A stretch of 64,000 nt of DNA. Source: Methanoregula sp. GTDB taxonomy: Archaea > Halobacteriota > Methanomicrobia > Methanomicrobiales > Methanospirillaceae. The notes under the pieces were generated by a model. The model was not told where the DNA came from and did not search any database. It saw nothing but the letters and a program-made list of their open reading frames with translations. The translations under genes and the position numbers were made by a program. Position 1 is the first letter of the stretch. Each line of letters begins with the position of its first letter. Of this stretch, positions 1 through 9,173 are shown in pieces. The stretch lies in assembly GCF_028712425.1 (NCBI RefSeq), contig NZ_JAQTQD010000004.1, forward strand, positions 96,925 to 160,924, in the 5' to 3' direction.

Positions 1-920
1 CTGAGTGCTCTCTCCCGTACCGCGAATGCCGGCAGTGCATCAGCCACTGCCCCCAGTTCGCGGTTCAGGTCCCGTCCCCCAAGTTCCCGGGAAAAGAGCT
101 TTGCGCCGATACCGGCAACGAGAATCACCTGTGAACCATGGCTTCCTGCACAGGCCCGGACAGCATCGCAGACAGCCGTTTTCTGCCGCTCATGTGCCTG
201 ACGCGCAATCTCCAGTGCGCCCTCATCACCAATCTCGTCAAGATCTGCGCAGACTGCGCGTGCCAGTCTCCTGAGACAAGCGGTCCGGGTTTTCTCCTTA
301 TGGTCTGGTGTGTCACAGGTATATTCATCAGGAGTAATATGCCCCAGCACGAGATGGGCATCGGCGCTTGATGCAAAATACTCTGAACTGATCGGCGTAT
401 GAATCCCTTTGAGGTCCACGGATTGCAGGATGGCTGCAATGTTGGTTCGCAGCATTCCGGTATAGAGCAGGAAACCCTTCTGGAGCCGGTTCAGGTCAGT
501 GAGCCCGAGCAGCCCTTCGAAGTCCCCGAGCGGGATGATGTCCGCTGTTGTGCTGCCGATGTCCAGAAGAATCGCACCAGGATACCGTTCCCTGAGATAA
601 TCAGCCGATGCAAGCCAGTTCGCCGCCGCAAGCTGCGGGACCGGCCCTTCGTGGAATCTTGCATCTGTACCATAGAACCGGGCGCCCGGGAATGCTTTCT
701 GCACTTCTCCGGCAATAAAGGAGATACCCTGCAGTTTATTCTCAAAGCAGTCTGCAAGCTCCCCGCTCATAACAACTGCCGCACTGTTTTCCCCGTGCTT
801 CACGTAGGTTTTGAGCGTTTCAGCTATCGGCGCTTTTTCCCAGAGAGGACAGTAATGAATGTGGACGCCAGACGCATCCACCACCTTCAGGTTGGCCCCG
901 CCAACATCGATGCCAATCAT
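1..920 (-). CDS. mfnF: MfnF-like methanofuran biosynthesis protein (hydantoinase/oxoprolinase fold), 3' end cut by the window edge
   Basis: The minus strand is open from an ATG at 920 to the left edge, giving about 306 visible residues and no stop. The protein starts MIGIDVGGANLKVV, an ASKHA nucleotide-binding loop, and has a second phosphate motif, LLDIGSTTADIIP, near residue 130. This pattern fits the H4MPT-linked C1-transfer/hydantoinase family to which MfnF belongs; MfnF joins the phenol and furan halves of methanofuran. The ATG overlaps the TGA of mfnD by four bases (ATGA), so the two are translationally coupled, and the neighbour supports the pathway. The family call is good; the exact MfnF step is inferred from family and context. 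Confidence 0.82.
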   Translation of the reverse strand, partial: MIGIDVGGANLKVVDASGVHIHYCPLWEKAPIAETLKTYVKHGENSAAVVMSGELADCFENKLQGISFIAGEVQKAFPGARFYGTDARFHEGPVPQLAAANWLASADYLRERYPGAILLDIGSTTADIIPLGDFEGLLGLTDLNRLQKGFLLYTGMLRTNIAAILQSVDLKGIHTPISSEYFASSADAHLVLGHITPDEYTCDTPDHKEKTRTACLRRLARAVCADLDEIGDEGALEIARQAHERQKTAVCDAVRACAGSHGSQVILVAGIGAKLFSRELGGRDLNRELGAVADALPAFAVRERAL

Positions 921-1804
921 AGCCTGGTAACCTTCCCGTTGCAGTCGAACCTGGCCCGGCCGCCGAAATGCACTGCATCGGGGCCGTTTCCTTTCGATGC
1001 AGACACGAGGATTTCGGCAATTTCCTCTTTCATGCAGGCCGCAATCCCGACAATGCTCGTCGTGATCCGTGGATTGACATCAACGACCCATACCTTGTCC
1101 GCAACAATAACGTCAACGCCGCAGTATCCCTGGCAGCCGAGAACAGTCGCCGCCTTTACCGCGGTGTCAATGATCTCCTTTTCCCGGTCGGGGTGGACCG
1201 GTGTCTCCCCGCCAAGGTACTGGAATGTGCCGTCGGGACCGACTGTGATCTCCTGCCGGTTGACGGCAAGGACGACCGGCGGTTTTCCCGAATAGTATGC
1301 GCAGGCATCGCCAATCACCCGGTTGATGACCATGCTGACCGAATAGTTTTCCCCCAGGATAAACTCCTGCGAAAACTCCCCTTCCCCAGGAGATCCCGTT
1401 GAAAGCCTGACTCCCTGCGAACCGCACCCTTTGATGGGTTTGATCACGTGTTTTCCGGAACCCGGAACCGCAGGAACCGGCACGCCATTCTCTGCAAGGA
1501 TCTTCCCGGTCGATTCTTTATTTGCGCAGAGCGCTGCGGCCATGAACCCGCACCCGAGGTTATGGATTGCCTGCTCCAGCAGGAACGTGTATTTCGAGAG
1601 CAGGTGATCGGGAGCAATGACAAGGCCCATGTCACAGGTTGGAGCAAGGCACGCAATCTCATCCGCGAAGGCACCCGGGCCGGGAAGGACAACCTCATGC
1701 CCGCAGCGCTCAAAACTCGACTTCAGTACCGCGACCATTGCTGCACCTTCGTTGGCGAGAGCAGGTTCGTGGGCAATTGTATATTCGGCAAGGAGGACCT
1801 TCAT
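917..1804 (-). CDS. mfnD: Tyramine--L-glutamate ligase (ATP-grasp, methanofuran biosynthesis)
   Basis: This 295-residue protein begins MKVLLAEYTIAHEP and has an ATP-grasp core: a lysine-glycine loop HVIKPIKGCGSQGV near residues 118-131 and the metal-binding VVDVNPRITTS near 247-257. MfnD adds the first glutamate to tyramine in methanofuran synthesis, and the length and motifs match that family. A GAGGG lies directly before the ATG. The gene leads a two-gene minus-strand unit with the mfnF-like gene. The divergent surE starts 75 bases away, so the short intergenic region must hold both promoters. ATP-grasp membership is certain; the substrate follows from family resemblance and the adjacent methanofuran gene. 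Confidence 0.85.
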   Translation of the reverse strand: MKVLLAEYTIAHEPALANEGAAMVAVLKSSFERCGHEVVLPGPGAFADEIACLAPTCDMGLVIAPDHLLSKYTFLLEQAIHNLGCGFMAAALCANKESTGKILAENGVPVPAVPGSGKHVIKPIKGCGSQGVRLSTGSPGEGEFSQEFILGENYSVSMVINRVIGDACAYYSGKPPVVLAVNRQEITVGPDGTFQYLGGETPVHPDREKEIIDTAVKAATVLGCQGYCGVDVIVADKVWVVDVNPRITTSIVGIAACMKEEIAEILVSASKGNGPDAVHFGGRARFDCNGKVTRL

Positions 1805-1878
1805 CCCTCAATTCTTTGCGCTGCAATGAAATTACCCTATCCAATCGGTGAGGTATTTCTGCTTTGCCGGAAAAGTGA

Positions 1879-2670
1879 ATGAATGCGATGAAACCCTCGA
1901 TCCTGCTGACCAATGATGACGGCGTGAGCTCAATCGGGCTCTGGGCCGCCTACGAAGCTCTCCGACCCATTGCGGATGTCACCGTGGTGGCACCCGCCAC
2001 CCAGCAGAGTGCTGTCGGCAGGTCGATCTCGATTTTCGAGCCGCTGCGGGCAACGCAGGTCGTGATCAATGGTGAATCAGCGTGGGCTGTTGCCGGGAAA
2101 CCCACGGATGCCGTGATCATCGGTCTGTACTCGCTGAAACTGAACCCTACCATCGTTGTCAGCGGGATCAACATCGGGGAGAATCTCTCGACAGAATCTA
2201 TCATGACCTCCGGCACGGTCGGTGCTGCACTTGAAGCATCCAACCAGGGGACCAAGGGGATTGCATTCTCTCTCCAGGTGGAGGACCAGGGTGATAAGTT
2301 CGATGACCCCCGCACTCATGGCCAGAGTTTTGCTGAGGCTAAAAAGGTTGTGCGCGATGTTGTCTCCCGCGTGCTCGCATCCGGGTTCCCTCCCGGTGCC
2401 GATGTCATCAACGTGAACATCCCGTCAAAGGTGACGGGGGAGTACGAGGTGACGCACCTTGCCGGTAAGCTCTTCCATACCGGAGTTGAGAAACGTCTCG
2501 ACCCGCGGGGAAGGCCGTACTTCTGGATCAACGGACCGCTGGTGGAGGATGCAGGGGAGGGGACCGATGTCCACGCGGTCCGGAAGGGGAATGTATCGAT
2601 AACTCCCATCACCCTTGACTGCACGGCCTACGGAACGCAGGACGCGATCCGGAAGATCTTCTCTCCATAA
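1879..2670 (+). CDS. surE: 5'-nucleotidase SurE
   Basis: A 263-residue SurE phosphatase that removes phosphate from nucleoside monophosphates in a metal-dependent reaction. The diagnostic LLTNDDG metal motif sits at residues 9-15, followed by VVSGINIGEN near 92-101 and the SGTVGAALEA segment near 112-121. Length is usual for archaeal SurE. Two in-frame ATGs compete: 1879 (MNAMKPS) and 1888 (MKPSILL); the second gives the more typical SurE N-terminus. A T-rich stretch follows the stop, before rpiA, which has its own TATA element, so surE is probably monocistronic. Confidence 0.92.
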   Translation: MNAMKPSILLTNDDGVSSIGLWAAYEALRPIADVTVVAPATQQSAVGRSISIFEPLRATQVVINGESAWAVAGKPTDAVIIGLYSLKLNPTIVVSGINIGENLSTESIMTSGTVGAALEASNQGTKGIAFSLQVEDQGDKFDDPRTHGQSFAEAKKVVRDVVSRVLASGFPPGADVINVNIPSKVTGEYEVTHLAGKLFHTGVEKRLDPRGRPYFWINGPLVEDAGEGTDVHAVRKGNVSITPITLDCTAYGTQDAIRKIFSP

Positions 2671-2710
2671 CCTCCGTTTTTTTGGGGCCTGCATGCCGCA
2701 GAATCACCAG

Positions 2711-2721
2711 TTTTAATTATT
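2711..2721 (+). promoter_or_regulatory. TATA element for rpiA, probably leaderless
   Basis: TTTTAATTAT is centred about 30 bases before the rpiA ATG at 2746. The archaeal TATA-to-start distance of about 26 bases would put transcription within a few bases of that ATG, and no ribosome binding site precedes it. A leaderless message is inferred. Confidence 0.5.
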
Positions 2722-2745
2722 CTCGAACCGATACGTTTCACTGAC

Positions 2746-3459
2746 ATGGACGAAAAGGCGCGCGCTCTCATGGCGGCAAAGTCCGCTGCGGGGTTCCAGG
2801 CAGCGGATATGGTGGAAGACGGCATGGTCATCGGTCTCGGGACCGGATCTACCGTGTATTACATGATCGAACGGCTCTCTGCGCGCGTCCGCGAGGGCCT
2901 GCACGTGACCGGCGTCCCGACATCGTTCCAGACTGCCATGAGGGCGCGTGAATATGCTATCCCTCTCACGACACTTGACGACCACCCGATCATTGATATG
3001 GCCATTGATGGAGCGGACGAGGTTGACCCGCACCTTAATCTCATCAAGGGCCGGGGGGCTGCCATGACGCGGGAGAAATGCGTTGCAGCAGCAGCATTCC
3101 AGTTCATCGTTGTCGTGGACGAGGCAAAGGTCGTTTCCCGCTTCGCCGCCCCGGTTCCCGTGGAAATCCTGCCGTTTGCGGTAACTCCGGTCGTGGCCCA
3201 GCTCCGCGGGCTCGGGTGCCGCCCGGTGATCCGCGAGGGAGTGAAAAAGGACGGCCCGGTCATCACGGACAACGGAAACTTTATCGTTGACTGTACGTTT
3301 CCGTCCATAGCCGATCCAGCAGGGCTCGAAAAGGCGATGGCAGAGATCCCCGGCGTAGTCGAGAGCGGCCTTTTCTGCGGTTACGCAAATAAGATCACCG
3401 TGATCGTGGGAAATGAAAAAGGGATTAAAAAGATAACTTCAGCGGATATAGTGCCGTAA
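2746..3459 (+). CDS. rpiA: Ribose-5-phosphate isomerase A
   Basis: A 237-residue RpiA that interconverts ribose 5-phosphate and ribulose 5-phosphate, supplying ribose for nucleotides. Seen are the GLGTGST phosphate loop near residue 31, the DGADEVD motif with catalytic acids near 88-94, and KGRGAA near 101-106, all family hallmarks. The last 21 bases overlap the 3' end of the convergent regulator gene on the other strand. This archaeal form lacks nothing expected of the family. Confidence 0.95.
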   Translation: MDEKARALMAAKSAAGFQAADMVEDGMVIGLGTGSTVYYMIERLSARVREGLHVTGVPTSFQTAMRAREYAIPLTTLDDHPIIDMAIDGADEVDPHLNLIKGRGAAMTREKCVAAAAFQFIVVVDEAKVVSRFAAPVPVEILPFAVTPVVAQLRGLGCRPVIREGVKKDGPVITDNGNFIVDCTFPSIADPAGLEKAMAEIPGVVESGLFCGYANKITVIVGNEKGIKKITSADIVP

Positions 3460-3813
3460 TTTCTGGACAAGTGCCAGCTGGTTGTTGGCTTCCTTCTTCT
3501 TCTCTTTCTCGATGCTGTCCATGATCTCCTGAATGGGTTTTGACAGCTCGTAGATCTTTACCGGGCGGCCTTTGCTCTCGGCCTTGCTCTCGCGGCTGGT
3601 GATCCAGTCCTGCTCCATCAGGTAGCGCATCGCAATGCTGACCTCGGGCTGCCGCAGGTCGGTCCCGCGCTCGATAGCCCGGGAGGTTGCTTCAGGAGTG
3701 TTGGCAAGGAATACAAGGACCTTGGCAACATTTCTCTTCGTTCCAATCTCGATGAGGAGATTTGCAAACTCCTCCTCCTTCTCGGTAAAGTACATAACGC
3801 TCTCAGTTCTCAT
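3439..3813 (-). CDS. Small winged-helix transcriptional regulator
   Basis: A 124-residue protein whose residues about 20-95 read as a winged helix: an opening helix FANLLIEIGTKRNVAKVL, then RAIERGTDLRQPEVSIAMRYL as a recognition helix and a basic wing around SKAESKGRPVKIYELS. The C-terminus is a charged helix rich in KEKKKE, perhaps for dimerisation. It looks like the conserved archaeal TrmB/ArsR-like regulators found in methanogens, but I cannot name its targets. A TATA element sits about 56 bases upstream of the start. Its tail overlaps the end of rpiA by 21 bases in opposite orientation. Confidence 0.8.
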   Translation of the reverse strand: MRTESVMYFTEKEEEFANLLIEIGTKRNVAKVLVFLANTPEATSRAIERGTDLRQPEVSIAMRYLMEQDWITSRESKAESKGRPVKIYELSKPIQEIMDSIEKEKKKEANNQLALVQKLRHYIR

Positions 3814-3864
3814 GCATCACATCCATCAGATTTTCATCTTACATATTACAATTATCTAAATTAG

Positions 3865-3874
3865 GATATATAGG
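3865..3874 (-). promoter_or_regulatory. TATA element for the winged-helix regulator
   Basis: On the minus strand the sequence reads CCTATATATC, centred about 56 bases upstream of the ATG at 3813. That predicts a leader of about 30 bases, and GATGTGATG just before the start could act as a weak ribosome site. Confidence 0.5.
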
Positions 3875-4025
3875 CTCTGTTATTGGCAGGCAACCAGTGC
3901 CAACTTTTTATATTATGAGAAACCGGCAGTTCAGGTTTTTCAGCCTCGCTGATCCCCGATACCTGCACAGTGACAGGTGAAGAAATAACCATAAATCATT
4001 ACCTTTTAGAGAAAAGTAAAAAGAA

Positions 4026-4586
4026 TTACAGGAGCCCGAGGCTTCGTAAGTCCGAGAGGATCTTGACAACCGCCTTCTTGGCATCTTCCGGTTCCTTGCC
4101 CCCGGTGATAATAAGTTTGCCGGACCCGAAGAGGAGGACGACGACTTTCGGGTTGTCGAGACGGTACACGAGCCCGGGGAACTGCTCGGGCTCGTATTCG
4201 ATGCGGTCGAGGTTGAAACCCACCGCGATCTTGTTGAGGTTGATGGCCGTGGCAAGGTCGGCGGATGTTACGATATTCTGGATCTTATACTCCAGCTTCT
4301 TGGGGATATCGATATCGAGTTTGCGCAGGAGGTTCCCGAGAATATTGAGCCCTTTACTCAGGCTGTCGATGCTCTTTGCTCCGGTAAGCACAACCTTGCC
4401 GGACCCGAAGACCAGTGCAGCTATCTTCGGGTCCTGCATCCGGAGAACTACGCCCGGGAACCGCTTCTTGTTGTATTCGGCATCCTTGATTTTGGAAGCA
4501 AGAGCGGGGAGATCAAGATAGTCCGTCACCTTTGCTGAGGCAACGATGTTCTCGATCTTGAGGGAGTCTTCTGGCCGTACCTTCAT
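4026..4586 (-). CDS. tbp: TATA-box-binding protein TBP
   Basis: A 186-residue general transcription factor that binds TATA boxes and recruits TFB and RNA polymerase. It is made of the two direct repeats typical of TBP: IENIVASAKVTDYLDL...FGSGKVVLTGAKS and IQNIVTSADLATAINL...FGSGKLIITGGKE. I chose the ATG at 4586 (MKVRPEDSLKIEN); a GTG at 4601 would add five residues, but the AT-rich TATA element about 27 bases before 4586 suggests a leaderless transcript starting there. The C-terminus is short, without the acidic tail seen in some archaeal TBPs. It is encoded apart from other transcription genes. Confidence 0.97.
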   Translation of the reverse strand: MKVRPEDSLKIENIVASAKVTDYLDLPALASKIKDAEYNKKRFPGVVLRMQDPKIAALVFGSGKVVLTGAKSIDSLSKGLNILGNLLRKLDIDIPKKLEYKIQNIVTSADLATAINLNKIAVGFNLDRIEYEPEQFPGLVYRLDNPKVVVLLFGSGKLIITGGKEPEDAKKAVVKILSDLRSLGLL

Positions 4587-4608
4587 ATTTATAAATGCCA
4601 CAAAACAG

Positions 4609-4618
4609 TATTTAAAAA
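4609..4618 (-). promoter_or_regulatory. TATA element of the tbp gene
   Basis: The minus strand reads TTTTTAAATA about 27 bases before the tbp ATG at 4586, which fits a leaderless message. A second AT stretch, TTTATAAATA, touches the ATG itself and is too close to serve this start. TBP binding at its own promoter could allow autoregulation, but that is inference. Confidence 0.45.
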
Positions 4619-4641
4619 ATTGGGTTCATATCCCGGGAAAA

Positions 4642-6534
4642 TTATTCATCAAGAGTGGATATGTCGCCAGGGTCCATGCCCATCTCTTTTGCCTTGAGGA
4701 CGCGGCGCATGATCTTGCCGCTCCGGGTCTTGGGAAGCGAGGTGACGAAATCGATCTCGGATGGCATGGCAATGGGGCCGAGCGTGATCCGGACATGGTA
4801 CAGGAGTTCATTCTTCAACCGGTCGCTTGCCGTATGGCCCTGGCGAAGGATGACAAACGCCTTGATGATATTGCCCTTGACCGGGTCCGGCTTACCGATA
4901 ACCGCGGATTCGGCAACGGCCTGGTGGGAGACCAGCGCGCTCTCGACTTCGGCGGTACCGATATTATGGCCGGCAACAACGATAAGGTCGTCAGACCGCC
5001 CGAGCACCATGATATACCCGTCCTTGTTCTTCACAGCAAGGTCGCCAACCGCGTAGTATCCGGGGATTGTGTGCCAGTACTTGAGATACCGCTCCTCATC
5101 ATTGTAGACCGAACGCATCATCGAGGGCCACGGCTCTTTTATTGCAAGGAACCCACCGGTACCCGGGGGCACCGGCTTTCCGTCCTTATCCACGACATCT
5201 GCCACAACACCGGGAATTGGCTTGCCGGCAAACCCGGGCATCATTGGTTCGCCCACCGTTGTCGTGACCATCTGCATCCCCGTCTCGGTCTGCCACCAGG
5301 TGTCGATGAGGGGACACTTGCCCTTGCCGACAACCCGGTAGAACCACTCGAATGCCTCAGGATTGAGCGGCTCGCCAACCGAAGCAAGGATACGGAGTGA
5401 GCTGAGGTTGGACTTGTCCGGCCATTCCTCGCCCAGTTTCATGAACATCCGGATAGCCGTCGGTGCCGTGTAGAAGATCGTGACCCCGAACTCTTCGATC
5501 ATGCGCCAGTACACGCCGGGGTCCGGGAAATCCGGGGGACTCTCAGTGACAACCAGGGTTGCCCCGAGCGAGAGCGGACCGTAGACAACATAGGAATGCC
5601 CCGTGATCCAGCCCGGGTCGGCAGTACACCAGTACACGTCGTTGTCTTTGATATCGAGGACATTCTTACTGGTGTAATGTGCGCCGACCATGTATCCCCC
5701 GCAGGTGTGGACAATCCCTTTTGGCGCCCCGGTGGATCCGCTCGTGTACAGGATGAAGAGCGGGTCTTCTGCGTCCATGATCTCGGGCTCGCACTCCGGG
5801 CGGACATCCTTGATCATATCATAGAAATCGATCTCCATCTCGCTGTGGATCTCCACAGGCTGGTGGAGCTCGCGACGGAGGACCACGACATACTCGACGG
5901 TGGGGGCATTGATGATCGCTTCTTCAATGATGTGCTTCAAGGGGATGGTCTTGCCCCGGCGGAAGGTTGAGTCCGCGGTGATGACGACCTTTGCACCGCA
6001 GCCGGTGATCCGGCTGTTGAGTGCGGCTGCCCCGAAACCGCCGAAGACTACACTGTGGACCGCACCGATGCGTGCGCAGGCGAGCATCGAGATGATCTGC
6101 TCCGGCACCATGGGCATGTAGATGCAGACGCGGTCGCCTTTCTTCACGCCGAGTTTTTTTAAGCCGTTTGCGACCTTCAGCATCTCACGGAAGAGCTGGC
6201 GGTAGGTATAGATCCGCTCGGTATCGTCTTCGCCCCGCCAGATGAGCGCCACCTTGTTCTTGCGGGAGCTCATGACGTGGCGGTCAAGGCAGTTGTAGGT
6301 GATATTGGTCTTCCCGCCGACGAACCAGCGGGCGAAGGGGTAGTTCCACTCCTTCACTTTCTTATACGGCGTGAACCAGTGGAGTTCCTTTGCGGCCTTG
6401 TCCCAGAATGCGTCAGGGTCCTTGAGGAACTCATTGTACGCTTTTGTGTAGTCACCTATCCAGCTGTTCTGCTTGCAGGAGTGATCGGGCGTGTACGTCT
6501 TCTCGCTCAGTATGACATCGAATTGTTCTGCCAT
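4642..6534 (-). CDS. acs: Acetyl-CoA synthetase (AMP-forming)
   Basis: A 630-residue Acs that makes acetyl-CoA from acetate, ATP and CoA with AMP and PPi as products. The adenylate-forming P-loop YTSGSTGAPKG lies near residues 262-272, the DTWWQTETG motif follows, and the catalytic lysine is in SGKIMRR near residue 608. The N-terminal ACAS domain and the full length match bacterial and archaeal Acs. In a hydrogenotrophic methanogen it supplies acetyl-CoA for biosynthesis from acetate. It is transcribed away from the ADP-forming enzyme across a 400-base divergent region, so the cell has two chemically distinct acyl-CoA synthetases side by side. Confidence 0.96.
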   Translation of the reverse strand: MAEQFDVILSEKTYTPDHSCKQNSWIGDYTKAYNEFLKDPDAFWDKAAKELHWFTPYKKVKEWNYPFARWFVGGKTNITYNCLDRHVMSSRKNKVALIWRGEDDTERIYTYRQLFREMLKVANGLKKLGVKKGDRVCIYMPMVPEQIISMLACARIGAVHSVVFGGFGAAALNSRITGCGAKVVITADSTFRRGKTIPLKHIIEEAIINAPTVEYVVVLRRELHQPVEIHSEMEIDFYDMIKDVRPECEPEIMDAEDPLFILYTSGSTGAPKGIVHTCGGYMVGAHYTSKNVLDIKDNDVYWCTADPGWITGHSYVVYGPLSLGATLVVTESPPDFPDPGVYWRMIEEFGVTIFYTAPTAIRMFMKLGEEWPDKSNLSSLRILASVGEPLNPEAFEWFYRVVGKGKCPLIDTWWQTETGMQMVTTTVGEPMMPGFAGKPIPGVVADVVDKDGKPVPPGTGGFLAIKEPWPSMMRSVYNDEERYLKYWHTIPGYYAVGDLAVKNKDGYIMVLGRSDDLIVVAGHNIGTAEVESALVSHQAVAESAVIGKPDPVKGNIIKAFVILRQGHTASDRLKNELLYHVRITLGPIAMPSEIDFVTSLPKTRSGKIMRRVLKAKEMGMDPGDISTLDE

Positions 6535-6940
6535 GAAAAACCCCGATTTTACACTATTAATAATGAGTGATACAAAATAAAGGCTGTCGTTTTCGTTTGC
6601 AGAAAAAAGGCTCGGATTGGCGTTTAATGCTTATTATAATCCCCATTTCTATTTAATGCGGTGCTTCTCCAATATTTTCTGAATCCGGGCTCAATTCATC
6701 GTTTTTCCGGAACATTTTTGCGCGCGGCATATCTCCCGCTGCCAACCGCGGCATATCCGGGCCTGTTTCTCCCGTAGTTTCCCATACCTTTAAAACAGGC
6801 CTGTTCCGATTTCTATCCGTTACTGTGAACGACGGTACTGCAATGGGCACCGATTCAGGGATCCTCCTCATTCACCCGCCCGGGCAGGCGGTTCCGGTTA
6901 TAGTAGATCCAGTACAGTGGAAAAGTTTGTGGTGATGTTT
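6535..6940. promoter_or_regulatory. Divergent promoter region between acs and the ADP-forming synthetase
   Basis: About 400 bases without a convincing gene. It is AT-richer than its surroundings, with several TTTAATG/TTATTATAAT stretches at 6630-6658 that could serve either side. CTTTAAAAC at 6788-6796 is a plausible TATA element for the plus-strand gene, giving a leader of roughly 120 bases. A minus-strand reading frame here (6653-6871) has no recognisable protein features. Confidence 0.4.
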
Positions 6941-9007
6941 ATGGAAAGGACCATGTTATCGGAATCCGAGGGTTATGATCTCCTCAAGGGATACGGAGTA
7001 CCGGTACCCCAGTACCGGATTGTGATGACCCCCCACGATGCCGCGGATGCTGCCGAGACCATCGGCTTCCCGGTCGTGATGAAGATCATCTCCCCGCAGA
7101 TCATTCACAAGAGCGATGCGGGCGGCGTTGTTGTTGGTGTCGGCAGCCGCGAGGCTGCTGTATCCGCATTCGAGAAGATCATTGCCGGTGCGAAAAAGTA
7201 CAACAACGATGCCGAGATCAAGGGTGTCATTGTCGAGCAGCAGGCCGAACCCGGCCTCGAACTCATAATAGGTGGGAAGACTGATCCGGCCTTTGGCAAG
7301 GTCCTCACATTCGGCATGGGCGGTACGCTCGTCGAACTGATGAAGGACATCACCCTCCGCATTCTTCCGCTCGATGAGGAGACCGTCCGCCAGATGGTAA
7401 AGGAGATCAACGGTTACCCCCTCATCGCAGGTTACCGGGGCATGAAGCCCAGGGACGAGGAAGCGCTCGTCTCCACCCTGATGTCGGTCAACCGTTTCTT
7501 CCTCGAGAGCGAGAATGTTGTCGAGTTCGACATCAACCCGCTCCGCCTCTATGAGCAGGGCGCACTGGCCGTTGATGCCCGTGTTATTGTCACCGATGCA
7601 CCCGTACGGGAAGAGGCCCGCCCCGAGCGGCCACCAGTGCCCATGGAATTCTTCAACCCCCGCTCGATCGCGGTTGTCGGTGCATCCCAGGATACATCCA
7701 AGATGGGCTATGCCGTCATGCATAACCTCCTTCACTTTCCCGGGCAGCTCTACCCGGTCAACAACAAGCGCTCCGAGATCCAGGGGCTCAAGGCATACCC
7801 GAACATCACCGCAATTCCCGCGCCAATCGATCTTGCAGTAATCACGGTCCCGGCGATCCATGTCCCCCGTGTCATCGAGGAGTGCGGGGCCAAGGGCGTC
7901 CCGATGGCTGTCATCATCACCGCCGGGTTCAAAGAGATGGGCGAGCACGGGAAAGCGCTTGAAGACCGTATCGTCTCCATTGCCCGGAACCACGGCACCC
8001 GGCTCATCGGCCCGAACTGTCTGGGCATGATCATCCCCCCGCGGGGCATCGACACCACGTACGTTCACCAGTCCCCGCGGCCCGGCAACATCGCCTTCAT
8101 CTCGCAGAGCGGCGCGATCATCAATACTGTTGTCGACTGGAGCCTGTCTAAGAACATCGGTTTCTCCGCGGTCATCAGCGTCGGCAACCAGGCAGACCTC
8201 GACTTCCTCGATTATATCCGGTTTGTCGGCAAGGACGATAAGACCCGGGCCATCATCCTCTACATCGAACAGATCACTGACGGCAAGGCCTTCATGGAAG
8301 TCGCTGCCGATGTTGCAAAGTGCAAGCCCATCATCGCCATCAAGTCCGGTTCGTCCAACCGGGGACAGGCCGCGGCATCGTCGCACACCGGCTCGCTCTC
8401 CGGCTCCTATGATGTGTACATGGAAGCGTTCCGGAAGTCCGGTATCATCGCTGTCCATACTCTGACCGGTGCGTTCCTCGCCGCCCAGATGCTCGCCCAC
8501 CGCAAGCGCTACCCCAAAGGCAAGCGTGCGGTCGTTGTCACAAACGCCGGCGGTTTTGCTGTCCTGTCATCGGATTACGCGGAACGCTACGGTGTCGAGA
8601 TGATTGACCTCCCGCAGGAAGTCATTGACGAGATGAACGAGTTCCTCCCCGAGTTCTGGAACAAGGGCAACCCGATCGACCTTTTAGGCGATGCAAACGA
8701 GAAGCGCTTTGAGAAGACGTTCACTGTTCTCGCAAAGCACGCCGACCTCTGGGACATCGCGTTCATCGTCGGCTTCCCGAACCTTGTCCTGAACTCTGAG
8801 CAGATGGCCCGCCAGATCCTCAAGTTCTCGGCAGCAACCGAGAACCGGCTCGTGGCAACGCTCCTTGGTGGCGCATCGATGGACGTGGGCCGCGAGATGT
8901 TAAAGGAGCACGACATCCCCAGTTTCGAGGAGCTGGACTATACCTACCGCGTCATGGGACGCGTGCTCTGGCAGAAGTTCCGCGTCAAGGCGCCGGGACT
9001 CTTGTAA
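6941..9007 (+). CDS. acdAB: ADP-forming acyl-CoA (acetyl-CoA) synthetase, fused beta-alpha subunits
   Basis: A 688-residue NDP-forming acyl-CoA synthetase that interconverts acyl-CoA + ADP + Pi with acid + ATP + CoA. The order is beta-then-alpha: an ATP-grasp domain (residues about 1-220, with MKIISPQIIHKSDAGGV), a CoA-binding Rossmann domain from about 227 (FNPRSIAVVGAS), the SQSGA ligase motif near 388 and the catalytic phosphohistidine in SSHTGS near 482. I start it at ATG 6941 because GGTGA lies five bases upstream; an in-frame GTG at 6917 is the longer option. Direction in vivo and acyl substrate cannot be read from sequence. A run of eight T follows the stop. Confidence 0.93.
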   Translation: MERTMLSESEGYDLLKGYGVPVPQYRIVMTPHDAADAAETIGFPVVMKIISPQIIHKSDAGGVVVGVGSREAAVSAFEKIIAGAKKYNNDAEIKGVIVEQQAEPGLELIIGGKTDPAFGKVLTFGMGGTLVELMKDITLRILPLDEETVRQMVKEINGYPLIAGYRGMKPRDEEALVSTLMSVNRFFLESENVVEFDINPLRLYEQGALAVDARVIVTDAPVREEARPERPPVPMEFFNPRSIAVVGASQDTSKMGYAVMHNLLHFPGQLYPVNNKRSEIQGLKAYPNITAIPAPIDLAVITVPAIHVPRVIEECGAKGVPMAVIITAGFKEMGEHGKALEDRIVSIARNHGTRLIGPNCLGMIIPPRGIDTTYVHQSPRPGNIAFISQSGAIINTVVDWSLSKNIGFSAVISVGNQADLDFLDYIRFVGKDDKTRAIILYIEQITDGKAFMEVAADVAKCKPIIAIKSGSSNRGQAAASSHTGSLSGSYDVYMEAFRKSGIIAVHTLTGAFLAAQMLAHRKRYPKGKRAVVVTNAGGFAVLSSDYAERYGVEMIDLPQEVIDEMNEFLPEFWNKGNPIDLLGDANEKRFEKTFTVLAKHADLWDIAFIVGFPNLVLNSEQMARQILKFSAATENRLVATLLGGASMDVGREMLKEHDIPSFEELDYTYRVMGRVLWQKFRVKAPGLL

Positions 9008-9010
9008 ATA

Positions 9011-9020
9011 CTTTTTTTTG
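9011..9020 (+). terminator. T-rich terminator after the ADP-forming synthetase
   Basis: Eight consecutive T residues begin five bases after the stop codon. Archaeal RNA polymerase commonly terminates at such U-runs without a hairpin, and none is seen here. Confidence 0.5.
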
Positions 9021-9173
9021 TGCTCTTGAGAAATTATTCAGTTATTGCTGACGTTCTCGGTGCTTTGCTCGAACAATTAAAAAGAAAATACGTCTGTAAA
9101 AATCTTTTTCACAATGCACTCAGTGGAATAACGAGTGTGACCTCCTCTCTCATCGAAGAACGCCGATGCGTTC

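Noticed and set aside
6653-6871. Minus-strand frame of 72 residues in the acs divergent region
   Set aside because: Low-quality composition, no ribosome site, and lies in probable promoter DNA.
6956-8500. Long minus-strand frame (514 residues)
   Set aside because: It lies wholly antisense to the ADP-forming synthetase; long antisense frames are common in GC-rich genes with this codon use, and it has no domain content.
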